Shown: positions 42,601-51,614 of the stretch, in pieces
Layout: each line of letters starts with the position of its first letter
How positions within the stretch are numbered: position 1 is the first letter of the stretch
DNA from: Rhodocytophaga rosea
Lineage (GTDB): Bacteria; Bacteroidota; Bacteroidia; Cytophagales; 172606-1
DNA length: 64,000 nt
Assembly: GCF_010119975.1 (NCBI RefSeq)
Contig: NZ_CP048222.1
Coordinates: forward strand, 8,036,501-8,100,500
Direction: 5' to 3'
Position numbers and translations under genes: made by a program
Notes under the pieces: generated by a model
Databases searched by the model: none
What the model was told of the DNA's origin: nothing
What the model saw: the letters and a program-made list of their open reading frames with translations, nothing else

Positions 42601-44271
42601 ATGAGTCAGATAAACTATTTCCATTCCTGTGCAGCATATGCTTGCAAAGGGATTTTATTATTGCTTCTGGTATGTTGTATTCCTTTTCTGGCAACAGGGC
42701 AAAGTAAAAAAATAAGCCCGTCAAAACTGGAAGCATTAAAGAAAGAACTTATTACTGAAATTGACAATAAAAAAGTATTTACCCAGCAAATGGTAGATAT
42801 GATATTTAGTTTTGGTGAACTAGGTTTCCAGGAGGTTGAAACGTCTGCTTATCTCACCAATATTCTTAAAGAGAACGGCTTTACGGTTGAAAAAGGAATT
42901 TCTAATATACCTACAGCCTGGCTGGCCAGATGGGGTTCAGGTAAACCGGTAATTGCCATTGGCAGCGATATAGATTGTATACCCAAAGCTTCTCAAAAAC
43001 CGGGCGTTGCCTATCATGATCCCATTATTGAAGGTGCCCCCGGACATGGAGAAGGCCATAATTCCGGACAGGCAGTAAATATAACTGCAGTTCTTGCCTT
43101 GAAAAAAATCATGGAACGGGAAGGTATACCAGGCACACTGGTGCTGTGGCCTGGCGTTGCAGAAGAGCAACTCGGTACTAAAGCCTTTTATGTCCGGGAT
43201 GGGTATTTTAAAGACATTGATGCCTGTATTTTTACCCATGTGTCTAATAACCTGGCTGTATCCTATGGAGATGCCGGTGGTACCGGAATGATATCCATGG
43301 AATTTACTTTTGAAGGCGAATCAGCCCATTCGGCTGGGGCACCCTGGCGGGGCAGAAGTGCCCTTGATGGCGTGGAACTGATGAATATTGGATGGAATTT
43401 CAAACGGGAGCACTTGCAGCCTACCCAGCGTTCGCATTATGTGATCCGGGATGGCGGTGACCAGCCCAATGTTGTGCCTTCCAAAGCTACTGTATGGTAT
43501 TATTTCCGGGAAAGAACCTATCCCAAGATCAAGGAAATGTATGAGGATGGGATTCAGATTGCCCAGGGTGCAGCGATGATGACCAAAACAAAAGTTAGTT
43601 ACCGGGTGCTGGGCAGTGCCTGGCCAGGGCATTTCAGTAAACCCATTGCTGAAACGATGTACGAAAATATACAAAAAGTGGGTTTGCCCCAGTGGAGTGA
43701 AGATGACCAGGTACTGGCAAAAGCAACCCAGAAAGAAATGAATTCTCCAGTAACAACCGGGCTAAATATTAAACTGGATTCGCTGAAAAAACCAGACGGG
43801 GCGGCTATGGGTGCTGGCTCAGACGACATCGCTGATATCTCCTGGAATGTGCCTACTGTCGTATTGGAGTTTCCTTCCAACATGCCGGGTTTACCAGGCC
43901 ATCATTGGGCCAATGCCATTACCATGGCTACTCCTATTGCTCATAAAGGAGCTACTGCCGGGGCAAAAGCTGAAGCGCTCACGCTGCTGGATATGCTGAT
44001 TAGACCTGAAATTATCGCTAAATCATGGGACTATTATAGAACTGTTCAAACCAAAGACATCAAGTATACCCCTTTGATTTCAGCTACAGATAAACCAGCC
44101 GTTCATTTAAATAAAGAGATTATGGAGAAATACAGGCCAGAAATGAAGAAGTATTATTATGACCCTTCCAAGTACAAAACCTATCTGGACCAATTAGGAA
44201 TTAAATATCCTACTATCAGGACGGATGCAAAAACGCAGGAAAACAAAAACAGCGGGGATAATAAACCTTAG
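42601..44271 (+). CDS. Secreted M20-family amidohydrolase (AbgB-like)
   Basis: 556 residues. A signal peptide (GILLLLLVCCIPFLATGQ) directs export, unlike the cytoplasmic E. coli AbgB. The metallopeptidase core has AIGSDIDCIPK, APGHGEGHNSGQAVNITAVL (metal-binding His), VAEEQLGTKAFYVRDG (catalytic Glu pair) and the dimerisation insert ESAHSAGAPWRGRSALDGVE. This matches the aminobenzoyl-glutamate utilisation subunit B/amidohydrolase group, which cleaves amide bonds of acylated amino acids or p-aminobenzoyl-glutamate. The actual substrate is not known. Confidence 0.9.
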   Translation: MSQINYFHSCAAYACKGILLLLLVCCIPFLATGQSKKISPSKLEALKKELITEIDNKKVFTQQMVDMIFSFGELGFQEVETSAYLTNILKENGFTVEKGISNIPTAWLARWGSGKPVIAIGSDIDCIPKASQKPGVAYHDPIIEGAPGHGEGHNSGQAVNITAVLALKKIMEREGIPGTLVLWPGVAEEQLGTKAFYVRDGYFKDIDACIFTHVSNNLAVSYGDAGGTGMISMEFTFEGESAHSAGAPWRGRSALDGVELMNIGWNFKREHLQPTQRSHYVIRDGGDQPNVVPSKATVWYYFRERTYPKIKEMYEDGIQIAQGAAMMTKTKVSYRVLGSAWPGHFSKPIAETMYENIQKVGLPQWSEDDQVLAKATQKEMNSPVTTGLNIKLDSLKKPDGAAMGAGSDDIADISWNVPTVVLEFPSNMPGLPGHHWANAITMATPIAHKGATAGAKAEALTLLDMLIRPEIIAKSWDYYRTVQTKDIKYTPLISATDKPAVHLNKEIMEKYRPEMKKYYYDPSKYKTYLDQLGIKYPTIRTDAKTQENKNSGDNKP

Positions 44272-44355
44272 TATAATAATGTCGTTGCTCAGAAACAAGG
44301 GTCATTTTCTGAAATTAAGAAAAATACAAATAACTATTGAGTGCAAACTAATAAG

Positions 44356-44913
44356 CTAGGTTGGCTCCCGTATCATGTCGTAGTTAGTCCCGTTATGGTA
44401 TTCAAAGGTGCCTACTTTATGAAAGCCGAATTTAGTATAATAGCTGACCGCTCTTTGATTACTGGCTTGTACACCTCCCCACAATATGATCTTCCTGGCA
44501 GGTAGACTGGCAAGAATATATGTAAGCATAATACTTCCCAAACCAGAACTCTGATAGGAATCGGCAATGGAAGGTGCAAAGGTGAAGGCATTGCCTAAGG
44601 TATCTAATCCATAGGTATGCATGCGCTCAGCGTCTTTTTCCAGCGTACCATGCTTCATCAGCATATAGGCTACTATCTGTTTTCCGTCCAGGGTTTCGGC
44701 TATGTACCGCTGTATATCATCCTGTTCCAGGTTAGTACAAATCTGGTGAACAGTGCTTGCATCAAAAGGGTGGGGACCAAAACGATTTCTGGTTTCCGGA
44801 GAAAAACTGGCAAAGTAAGCTAGCAATTTTTCTTCATCTTCCCACTGCAATAAACGGATGCGAACCTGGCTATTATTTTTTAAGGTGGTGATATAAAAGG
44901 ATGGTAATAGCAA
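44356..44913 (-). CDS. GNAT-family N-acetyltransferase
   Basis: 185 residues if the TTG at 44913 is the start; no ATG is found upstream of the conserved region. QVRIRLLQWEDEEKLLAYF is the family's first strand and helix, YQSSGLGSIMLTYILASLP is the acetyl-CoA pyrophosphate loop (Q/R-x-x-G-x-G/S) and NQRAVSYYTKFGFHKVG the typical end. The start lies only 4 bases past a hairpin (44917-44944) whose downstream arm contains a ggag that could be the ribosome site. Substrate unknown. Confidence 0.8.
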   Translation of the reverse strand: MLLPSFYITTLKNNSQVRIRLLQWEDEEKLLAYFASFSPETRNRFGPHPFDASTVHQICTNLEQDDIQRYIAETLDGKQIVAYMLMKHGTLEKDAERMHTYGLDTLGNAFTFAPSIADSYQSSGLGSIMLTYILASLPARKIILWGGVQASNQRAVSYYTKFGFHKVGTFEYHNGTNYDMIREPT

Positions 44914-44916
44914 ACA

Positions 44917-44944
44917 AAAACTCCGGCAAAAGTACCGGAGTTTT
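44917..44944 (-). terminator. Hairpin terminator after the glycine-zipper gene
   Basis: Perfect 10-bp stem (aaaactccgg at 44917-44926, complement at 44935-44944), 8-base loop, with a T tract on the minus strand (ttttttgtttg). It ends the gene stopping at 44971 and abuts the GNAT start. Confidence 0.75.
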
Positions 44945-44970
44945 ATAAATATATAATAATAGCAAGGGTT

Positions 44971-45732
44971 CTATCTATAGATTTTTTCTCCCCGGCTGTT
45001 TCTCCATTCATTTTCAAAATGGACTGCATCTTCTTCTGTACGTGGATTCACACCCATTACAATGCCTCCTTCTTTAACGCCTTCCTCATATTCTCTGGCA
45101 CGGTCTTCGGGAATTCCTGAACCTACTAAAGCGCCCAGCACACCCCCGGTTAATCCGCCTGCGCCTGCACCGGCTAATCCGGCTGCAATCGGTCCGGCAA
45201 TTATAAGTCCTAAACCTGGTAGTGCAACAGCTGTACCTGCGGCAGCAATGGCACCTACAATGGCTCCAAGCGTTCCGCCAATGGCAGAACCCACGCCGGC
45301 ACCTTCCATGGCTTTGTTGCCCAGGCCAGTATCATGGCTATCATGGTCTTTGCTGAAATGTTTTTTGCGGGTATCATCCGACATCATCAGGTTAATATCG
45401 TTATCAGAATAGCCGCGGGCTCTCAGCGAACTATACGCACGTTCAGCACTATCCCGGTCCCTGAACATACCGGTAAGCAATCTTGGGTTGCTGGCTGCAT
45501 TGGTGGTAGAAAAATTGCTGGATGCGCTTCCAACGGTTGGCATGGGTGCCGATTCACTATTGGTGGTGCTATAATTTCCTGTGGTAAGGTCGTCATTTCT
45601 GGTCAGGCTGTCGTTACCGGTCAGATCGCTGTCGGATGAGTAGCCGGAAGCATTGCCCAAAGAGTCGCGGTTGGTACTATTCCTGGTGTTTTCGTCTGAA
45701 TCAGAAAATGGGTTTCTTGGTGTATTTTCCAT
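44971..45732 (-). CDS. Glycine-zipper general stress protein (17M/YflT-like domain)
   Basis: 253 residues. A Ser/Asn/Thr/Asp-rich disordered start (residues 1-80) precedes a compact domain, LLTGMFRDRDSAERAYSSLR and ARGYSDNDINLMMSDDTR, like the general stress protein 17M domain. A long Gly/Ala-rich glycine zipper follows (VGSAIGGTLGAIVGAIAAAG, GPIAAGLAGAGAGGLTGG), and the end has GIPEDRAREYEEGVKEGGIV. Such proteins associate with membranes and rise under stress in several bacteria. Its own terminator is at 44917-44944. Confidence 0.83.
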   Translation of the reverse strand: MENTPRNPFSDSDENTRNSTNRDSLGNASGYSSDSDLTGNDSLTRNDDLTTGNYSTTNSESAPMPTVGSASSNFSTTNAASNPRLLTGMFRDRDSAERAYSSLRARGYSDNDINLMMSDDTRKKHFSKDHDSHDTGLGNKAMEGAGVGSAIGGTLGAIVGAIAAAGTAVALPGLGLIIAGPIAAGLAGAGAGGLTGGVLGALVGSGIPEDRAREYEEGVKEGGIVMGVNPRTEEDAVHFENEWRNSRGEKIYR

Positions 45733-45902
45733 AAAAATTGTGTGGTTTGTTTGGTTAAAAAAATGAAGTATGTAGTGCTATTACATGCGCCCAAACGGGC
45801 TGAATTTTACTCAGGTTAACGGCAGGAAATATTAATTAGTTACAAGTTTTTCAAAGTTGTATCTTATTTTATAGCTTTAAGACAGTTCAAAATCCGTGAC
45901 AA

Positions 45903-47318
45903 ATGTTTATCCCAACCCTGAGACATATCCTCTTCCGCCTGCTGTCTACTCTACTGGTAGCCACTTTATTTATAACCCATCCGCTTATGGCCCAGTTGAA
46001 AGTAAGTCCTAATAAACGCTATCTGGTGAAAGCCGATGGAACACCGTTTTTCTACCTGGGAGATACGGCCTGGGAACTGTTTCACCGCCTCAACCGGGAA
46101 GAAGCTGACCGCTATCTGCAAAACCGGGCTGACAAAGGTTTTACAGTCATTCAGGCGGTAGCGCTGGCAGAACTTGACGGCTTAACCGATCCCAACCCCT
46201 ATGGGCATATACCGCTGAAAAACAATGACCCTACCCAGCCCAACGAAGACTATTTTAAACATGTGGATTATATCGTAAACAAAGCCCAGTCACTGGGATT
46301 ATATATCAGCATGCTGCCTACCTGGGGCGATAAGATTTTTAAAGACAAATGGGGGGCTGGCCCTGAAATTTTTACTACGCAGAGTGCTAAGGTATACGGG
46401 CAATTTCTGGGCAAACGCTACGCAAATAAACCCATCATCTGGGTATTGGGCGGTGACCGCAATCCCAGGGACGAAAAAGATATCGCCATCTGGCGGGCTA
46501 TGGCAGAAGGTATAATAGCCGGAGCTGGCGGTACAGACAAAACCACGATGACCTATCATCCGCAGCCGAAAGAGGATGGGGGCTCATCTACCTGGTTCCA
46601 CAACGACGAATGGCTGGATTTTAATATGTTCCAGACCGGACATTGCCGCAATAGCAATCTGTATGAGAAAATCACCCATGATTATAATTTAACACCTGTA
46701 AAACCTACCATGGATGGCGAACCCATTTACGAGGATCATCCGGTTTGTTTCAATGCCAAAGACCTGGGTTATTCTGCTGCCTACGATGTACGCCGGGCAG
46801 CTTATCTGGACTTGTTTGCCGGTGCTTTCGGACATACCTATGGATGTCATGCCGTCTGGCAAATGTATGCACCCAACCGGAAAGCGGTGAATGGACCTTT
46901 AAAACCCTGGTTCGAATCTATTGACCTGCCCGGTGCTGAAGATATGACCCATGTACGTGCCTTAATGGAATCCAGGCCCATACTTGACCGTGTGCCAGAC
47001 CAGTCACTGCTTACTACAGATGCCTACGCCGAGGGCGACAGGATTCAGGCCACCAGAGGAAAAGATTATCTGTTTGTGTACACCACCACTGGAAGGCCAT
47101 TTACGCTGGCAATGGGCAAAATTTCCGGTAAACAGGTAAAAGGATTCTGGTTTGACCCACGCGAAGGCAAATCCACACCAGTTGAAGCAGTAAATAATAC
47201 AGGAACACACAGCTTTACACCGCCTTCCAAAGGTTTAGGAAAGGACTGGATTCTGATTCTGGATGATGCCAGCAAAAATTATAAGGAGCCGCAGAAAGTA
47301 GTAACCAGGAAAATATAA
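45903..47318 (+). CDS. DUF4038 (GH140-like) secreted glycoside hydrolase
   Basis: 471 residues with a signal peptide ending MAQ at about residue 30. LKVSPNKRYLVKADGTPFFY and LGDTAWELFHRLNREEADRY are the conserved DUF4038 start. The barrel has IIWVLGGDRNPRDEKD (likely catalytic Asp) and TMDGEPIYEDHPVCF (likely catalytic Glu), as in the apiosidase BT1012. The C-terminal domain (KGFWFDPREGKSTPVEAV) is the putative collagen-binding domain. It is a paralogue of the protein at 1061 but keeps the Glu that one appears to lack, so it is the better candidate for an active enzyme. Confidence 0.9.
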   Translation: MFIPTLRHILFRLLSTLLVATLFITHPLMAQLKVSPNKRYLVKADGTPFFYLGDTAWELFHRLNREEADRYLQNRADKGFTVIQAVALAELDGLTDPNPYGHIPLKNNDPTQPNEDYFKHVDYIVNKAQSLGLYISMLPTWGDKIFKDKWGAGPEIFTTQSAKVYGQFLGKRYANKPIIWVLGGDRNPRDEKDIAIWRAMAEGIIAGAGGTDKTTMTYHPQPKEDGGSSTWFHNDEWLDFNMFQTGHCRNSNLYEKITHDYNLTPVKPTMDGEPIYEDHPVCFNAKDLGYSAAYDVRRAAYLDLFAGAFGHTYGCHAVWQMYAPNRKAVNGPLKPWFESIDLPGAEDMTHVRALMESRPILDRVPDQSLLTTDAYAEGDRIQATRGKDYLFVYTTTGRPFTLAMGKISGKQVKGFWFDPREGKSTPVEAVNNTGTHSFTPPSKGLGKDWILILDDASKNYKEPQKVVTRKI

Positions 47319-47355
47319 TTTGTTATAGCAAACTTTTACCTAAACAGTAGGTAAT

Positions 47356-48444
47356 ATGAGAAAAGCCATTCTTCTTTTTATTCTCCTGTTTCAAGTAGCG
47401 ATACTTCAAGCACAGGAAGTAAACTTTGTTGAAGACTATTATCCATTCATCCGCAAGGCAGAAATTGCCATTACCCAACTGTCATTTGGGGAAGCCTCCA
47501 ATTATTACAAGCAAGCATTTAAAGCAGTAGAACAGCCTTTTGCTATTGATTATTATAATGCAGCTTTATGTGCTATTCAGAATAAAAATTATAGGGAAGC
47601 CACCAGGTATTCCGGCTTATTGATAGATAAAGGAATGGATAGCCGCTTTTTCAATAGGCAAGCATTTTCTTCTATCAAGAAAGAGAAAGTATGGAAGAAG
47701 CTTATGCAAACCTATCCCAAACGAAGAAAAGCATATCTGTCGAGGATCAATATTTCTCTACGCAATGAAATTCTTTCTTTGAATGAAAAAGACCAGCATT
47801 TCCGGAGAATGCCTGGTTCCTATGGTGTACACGGAGATACCATTTTTGGTATTGATATGGCAAATGTAAAACGCATCAGGGAAATTATCAGCCAGTATGG
47901 GTATCCGGACGAAAATCTGGTGGGCCTTGTAGATAATAATTTTCATAGCTCACTTCCATCAATCATCATCCTGCATCATTACCAGCAGGGTTACTACGAT
48001 TTATCTGCTACCTTATTGGAACAGGTAAAGATGGGAAAGCTTTCTCCCAGAGAATTTGTTCAATATGAGGAACAATTGCTACAGCATAAATATAAAAGCA
48101 ATCTGTTTACAAAACTGGATACAACTATTGTGGTTGAACACAAATTCAAAATTGCTGATTTAACTACTTCTGACCAGGTTCGAAAAGATGTTGGTTTGGA
48201 AACAATAGAAGAATGGAGAAGAAAAATATTATTTGAAATGAATAATGTCTTATTGCTTCCCTGGGAACGCTATAAGAATTATCAGAACGAGGGATTCAAT
48301 TTCCAATCCGGGTATGGTATTTTTGGTTTTATTGGCGATGGTGCATTTAATAGAAAATTTATTGAAAGAATTCCGCCTGAAGCTATTCACATTTTGGATA
48401 ATGCAGAGTTAGAGAAGGAAAGTATTAAAAAGGTGTTTTGGTAG
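47356..48444 (+). CDS. Secreted DUF6624-like protein with TPR-like N-terminus
   Basis: 362 residues with signal peptide MRKAILLFILLFQVAILQAQ. Residues 25-115 look like helical repeats (AITQLSFGEASNYYKQAFKA, DYYNAALCAIQNKNYREAT). From about 135 the pattern LRNEILSLNEKDQHFRR, IDMANVKRIREIISQYGYP, ENLVGLVDNN and HHYQQGYYDLSATLLEQVKM matches DUF6624, a family of unknown function common in Bacteroidota. It lies 37 bp after the DUF4038 gene, perhaps co-transcribed. Confidence 0.75.
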   Translation: MRKAILLFILLFQVAILQAQEVNFVEDYYPFIRKAEIAITQLSFGEASNYYKQAFKAVEQPFAIDYYNAALCAIQNKNYREATRYSGLLIDKGMDSRFFNRQAFSSIKKEKVWKKLMQTYPKRRKAYLSRINISLRNEILSLNEKDQHFRRMPGSYGVHGDTIFGIDMANVKRIREIISQYGYPDENLVGLVDNNFHSSLPSIIILHHYQQGYYDLSATLLEQVKMGKLSPREFVQYEEQLLQHKYKSNLFTKLDTTIVVEHKFKIADLTTSDQVRKDVGLETIEEWRRKILFEMNNVLLLPWERYKNYQNEGFNFQSGYGIFGFIGDGAFNRKFIERIPPEAIHILDNAELEKESIKKVFW

Positions 48445-48458
48445 GAGAATATTAGTCG

Positions 48459-48644
48459 TTAAACCTGAACTAATTTCCTTTCGGTTTTTTTAGCTTCCAC
48501 GGTTTTTACTTCCGAAGCACTGCAGGTACCACAGCCTTTTGCGCAGCCGGAAGTTTGTTTGGTAGAGAAGTTCTTCCGGACTACCTGGAACAGATAGCCC
48601 AGAGCCAGGATAAAAATAATGCCGATGACAATTTGCTCAATCAC
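48459..48644 (-). CDS. FeoB-associated Cys-rich membrane protein
   Basis: 61 residues: one N-terminal membrane helix (IVIGIIFILALGYLFQVV) then SGCAKGCGTCSAS, the Cys cluster of the FeoB-associated Cys-rich family, which is linked to ferrous iron transport. No feoA or feoB is next to it here, so it may be detached from its usual partner. Its 5' end overlaps the nominal start of the divergent glycosyltransferase gene by up to 26 bp. Confidence 0.88.
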   Translation of the reverse strand: MIEQIVIGIIFILALGYLFQVVRKNFSTKQTSGCAKGCGTCSASEVKTVEAKKTERKLVQV

Positions 48645-49740
48645 TGGAAGCAGAGTTGGTTATCAAAATTACCCAATAGCTTTCAAAAAAGTTCACAAAC
48701 CGCATTATTTAATAAATAACTACAAGCAGTATTCCTATTTTGCAGGATTAAATACTAAACCTTTGGTTTCTATCCTGATTGCTGCCCGTAATGAAGAACA
48801 TACAATACTCAATTGCCTGCAAGCCATTGACAACTTATCTTATCCAGTCGAAGATCTTGAAATTCTGATTGGCAATGATGCTTCTGAAGACAGGACGGAG
48901 GAAAGAATCAATCAATATATTCGGGGAAGATCACATTTTAAGCTAATTAATATTACTCATTCAGTTGGATATGCTAAAGGAAAAGCCAATGTATTGGCGC
49001 AACTGGCATCACAAGCCAGAGGAGAATATTTATTTATTACCGATGCAGATATAGAAGTTGCAAGGCACTGGGTAGAAACCATGCTGCAAGCCTGCCAGCC
49101 GGAAACAGGTATTGTAAGTGGTACTACAGCAGTAAAGGGGAGCCGCATGTTTGATATACTGCAATCCCTCGACTGGCTTTATGCCCAGGGACTGATGTAT
49201 CTGTCAGCACAAGTTAACATTCCTGTATCGGCTCTGGGAAACAATATGATGGTGAGCCGGAAGGCTTACCTGGCAACTGGCGGCTATGAAAATCTGCCTT
49301 TTTCGGTGACCGAAGATTATGCTTTGTTCCGGGAAGTTGTACAGCGCAAGTTCGGTTTTGAACAGGTTGTACAAGAAAAGGCTCTGGCTTATACAGAACC
49401 TGCCGGAGATAGTAGGGAATGGTTACAGCAGCGGAAGCGCTGGATGAAAGGTGCATTCCAACTGCCTTTTTACCTGGTATTGCCTTTACTTGTACAGGCT
49501 TTGTTTTTTCCGCTTCTACTAATTTTGTTCTTTTATTTCCCCTGGCTGGCTGCAGGATTTCTTTTGGTGAAAACTATCTTTCAGGCAGGTATATTGCTAT
49601 GGATAATTAACCGCTTGAATCAACCCAGGCTGCTGCCTTATGTATGGGTGTTTGAACCCTATTTTATGGTAGTTTCATTTGCCAGCTTATTGTATTATGT
49701 CTGGCCGGGAAAGATCATATGGAAAGGAAGGAAGTATTAG
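48619..49740 (+). CDS. Family 2 glycosyltransferase with C-terminal membrane helices
   Basis: 373 residues from the only upstream ATG. The GT-A domain is clear: PLVSILIAARNEEHTILNCL, EILIGNDASEDRTEE, FITDADIEV (the DxD metal site), SALGNNMMVSRKAY, TEDYALFREVVQ and the QRKRWMKGA (QxxRW) motif. Three membrane segments follow at about 290-370. It is a processive-type or polyprenyl-linked GT2. The first 45 residues have no N-terminal anchor, and the start codon overlaps the divergent FeoB-associated gene, so the true start is uncertain. Confidence 0.9.
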   Translation: MPMTICSITGSRVGYQNYPIAFKKVHKPHYLINNYKQYSYFAGLNTKPLVSILIAARNEEHTILNCLQAIDNLSYPVEDLEILIGNDASEDRTEERINQYIRGRSHFKLINITHSVGYAKGKANVLAQLASQARGEYLFITDADIEVARHWVETMLQACQPETGIVSGTTAVKGSRMFDILQSLDWLYAQGLMYLSAQVNIPVSALGNNMMVSRKAYLATGGYENLPFSVTEDYALFREVVQRKFGFEQVVQEKALAYTEPAGDSREWLQQRKRWMKGAFQLPFYLVLPLLVQALFFPLLLILFFYFPWLAAGFLLVKTIFQAGILLWIINRLNQPRLLPYVWVFEPYFMVVSFASLLYYVWPGKIIWKGRKY

Positions 49741-49743
49741 GAA

Positions 49744-49787
49744 TTAAATCTGATAGCGGGAAAATACGTTCCCGCTATCAGATTTAA
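49744..49787. terminator. Perfect 19-bp hairpin between convergent genes
   Basis: Arms at 49744-49762 and 49769-49787 are exact complements around a 6-base loop (aatacg). It begins 3 bp past the GT2 stop and ends 3 bp before the stop of the opposite gene. Its outer A/T-rich ends supply short T runs, so it most likely ends transcription both ways. Confidence 0.8.
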
Positions 49788-49790
49788 CCC

Positions 49791-51002
49791 TTATAACCAG
49801 CCCGTCAGCATGGTAGTAAAGTAAAGTTTGCCCACATCCCAGTTCAATGTAGCAAAGAAAAACTCCGGATTGTCCAGACCATGCATACTCATTTTTTTGC
49901 CCTGTGTGACAAATAGAATAACAGCCACTAGTAAAGCAAAAGCCAGAATGGCCAGGGCAATTTTGATCCAGCTATACGGACGTTCGCCTTGTACTTCCCC
50001 GGTACGTCCATTTACCATAAAGCGGAATACTTTGCCCTTATAACGGTAAGCACTCAGCCAGATGGGCAGTAATACATGTTTAAAGGTAATGTTAGCATAG
50101 GTAGTATTTACCGAATGAATGCGCTGATGATCGCCTCCAATATCCTGGCAAATGGTAGCCCGGATGGTATCGTCCATGATACGTTTGGCTTCTTCAAATC
50201 CAGCCCGTACATCTACCTGGTAGGTTTCCGTGCGAAAACCACTCAGGTATTGCTCGTTAAATGGTACTAAGTTTTTGGTATCCCAGGGTTCCAGCTCGCG
50301 GATATAATTGCCCGGCAAGGAATGACTGGCTACCACCATTACATCATCAAACTCATTGCGCACCGTACCAGATGCAGAACGCCAGCGTATTTTAGTTACC
50401 TGCCTGGTTTTGGTAACCGTTTTACCGTTTTCATTGGTCGTATATGTTTCAGTGGTAGTGTAATTATCGCCTCTTTCGCCGGAATACTGGCTTTTGGTAT
50501 TACAATCAAACGTCCAGTAGGGAATATACATCCCATTGAGCTTTTCGTGGTTGTCTGCAAAATGCTTCAAATCATTAGGGGCAAACCAGAGACCATCGAG
50601 CCAGGTTTTAAACAAACCAAACCCATTTTTCTGATCAATCTTAAACGGAAGCAGTGATTTTGGTTTCAGTACGGTACATAAACTACCAGAACTAACAACC
50701 AGTGCTGTACCACAAAACGGACAATCATCGGAGGTAACATTGGGTTTGAGCGAACTTTCAGCGCCACAGGAGGTACATTTTACAACGGCTATCTGTTGTT
50801 TGTCGGCCTGCAAAACGCCACTGGCAATAAAACTTTTGTAATCTATTTCCTCAATTTCTTCCAGGCGGGTTTCAATCTCATTTTCGGTGCCACAGTAGGG
50901 GCATTTCATATGCGAACTACCGGGGGCAAATACTAAATAAGCACCACATTGCTTGCAGGGAAATTTCAGGTTGTCAGTTTGCGGACTAAACGTTTGCTCC
51001 AT
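49791..51002 (-). CDS. Zinc-ribbon membrane protein (YdjG-like)
   Basis: 403 residues from the ATG at 51002; an upstream ATG at 51101 adds an unlikely tail. Two zinc ribbons open it, FPCKQCGAYLVFAPGSS with MKCPYCG and VVKCTSCGAESSL with DDCPFCG, a TFIIB-like arrangement. The middle (YIPYWTFDCNTKSQYSGERG, VLLPIWLSAYRYKGKVFRFM) is typical of this group, and a membrane helix lies near the end (IALAILAFALLVAVILFV). B. subtilis YdjG has this layout and works with YdjI and PspA in envelope stress. A YdjI-like gene lies two genes away. Confidence 0.78.
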   Translation of the reverse strand: MEQTFSPQTDNLKFPCKQCGAYLVFAPGSSHMKCPYCGTENEIETRLEEIEEIDYKSFIASGVLQADKQQIAVVKCTSCGAESSLKPNVTSDDCPFCGTALVVSSGSLCTVLKPKSLLPFKIDQKNGFGLFKTWLDGLWFAPNDLKHFADNHEKLNGMYIPYWTFDCNTKSQYSGERGDNYTTTETYTTNENGKTVTKTRQVTKIRWRSASGTVRNEFDDVMVVASHSLPGNYIRELEPWDTKNLVPFNEQYLSGFRTETYQVDVRAGFEEAKRIMDDTIRATICQDIGGDHQRIHSVNTTYANITFKHVLLPIWLSAYRYKGKVFRFMVNGRTGEVQGERPYSWIKIALAILAFALLVAVILFVTQGKKMSMHGLDNPEFFFATLNWDVGKLYFTTMLTGWL

Positions 51003-51136
51003 TAAGTAAAAGAAATGATTATGAGAATGAGCGAATGTGATATATTTTGAATGAAAAGCCTTTACTATTTCAACATCAGTATTTGAAACAGTAAAGGCCA
51101 AAAATAAGATAGTTTTGTATAAATATTTACAGTCAT

Positions 51137-51547
51137 TTAGCTGATGCTGGACACTTTTTCTTTAGATTTTAATCTTGGATGAGTAAATAATATCCTCACA
51201 AATAGGGTCGCAAAGAGTACATAAACTATGGTGATAGCTATCCAGATTATGTCAGCCGTATTATCCATTACCCATTTCAGGAGGGTGATGGAACCAATAA
51301 CAAAGTGAGTAAAATTACCTATTGCTATCGGCCTTCCATAAATTCCTCCGATAATGTTTGCTTTAGCTGTCCAGTTGATTATGGCAAAACTAAAATACAA
51401 AGCGCCCAGCATTTGCAAAATGATAAAATTAGCTTCTGTCCACCCGAATAAACTGGCTAGTTCCTCAGGTAAAAAAGAAAGTAATACTCCCCATATACCC
51501 AGCATGACAGCACACAAACTCATGACTACTTTTGTATCGATCCGCAT
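51137..51547 (-). CDS. Small four-helix membrane protein
   Basis: 136 residues with four hydrophobic segments (MSLCAVMLGIWGVLLSFL, IILQMLGALYFSFAIINW, IAIGNFTHFVIGSI and IIWIAITIVYVLFATLFV). I do not recognise a named family with confidence. It lies between the zinc-ribbon and SPFH genes on the same strand, so it might be part of that unit, in the place where YdjH stands in B. subtilis; it does not obviously resemble YdjH. Confidence 0.6.
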   Translation of the reverse strand: MRIDTKVVMSLCAVMLGIWGVLLSFLPEELASLFGWTEANFIILQMLGALYFSFAIINWTAKANIIGGIYGRPIAIGNFTHFVIGSITLLKWVMDNTADIIWIAITIVYVLFATLFVRILFTHPRLKSKEKVSSIS

Positions 51548-51614
51548 CCGGTTGTCTAATATCTCTGAAAATATTGATTTACTGTATCTTCGATAAATTG
51601 TTAGACCAGTATTA

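Noticed and set aside
45062-45412. 116-residue plus-strand frame opposite the glycine-zipper gene
   Set aside because: Pro/Ala-rich shadow of Gly/Ala-rich codons on the other strand; no independent evidence.
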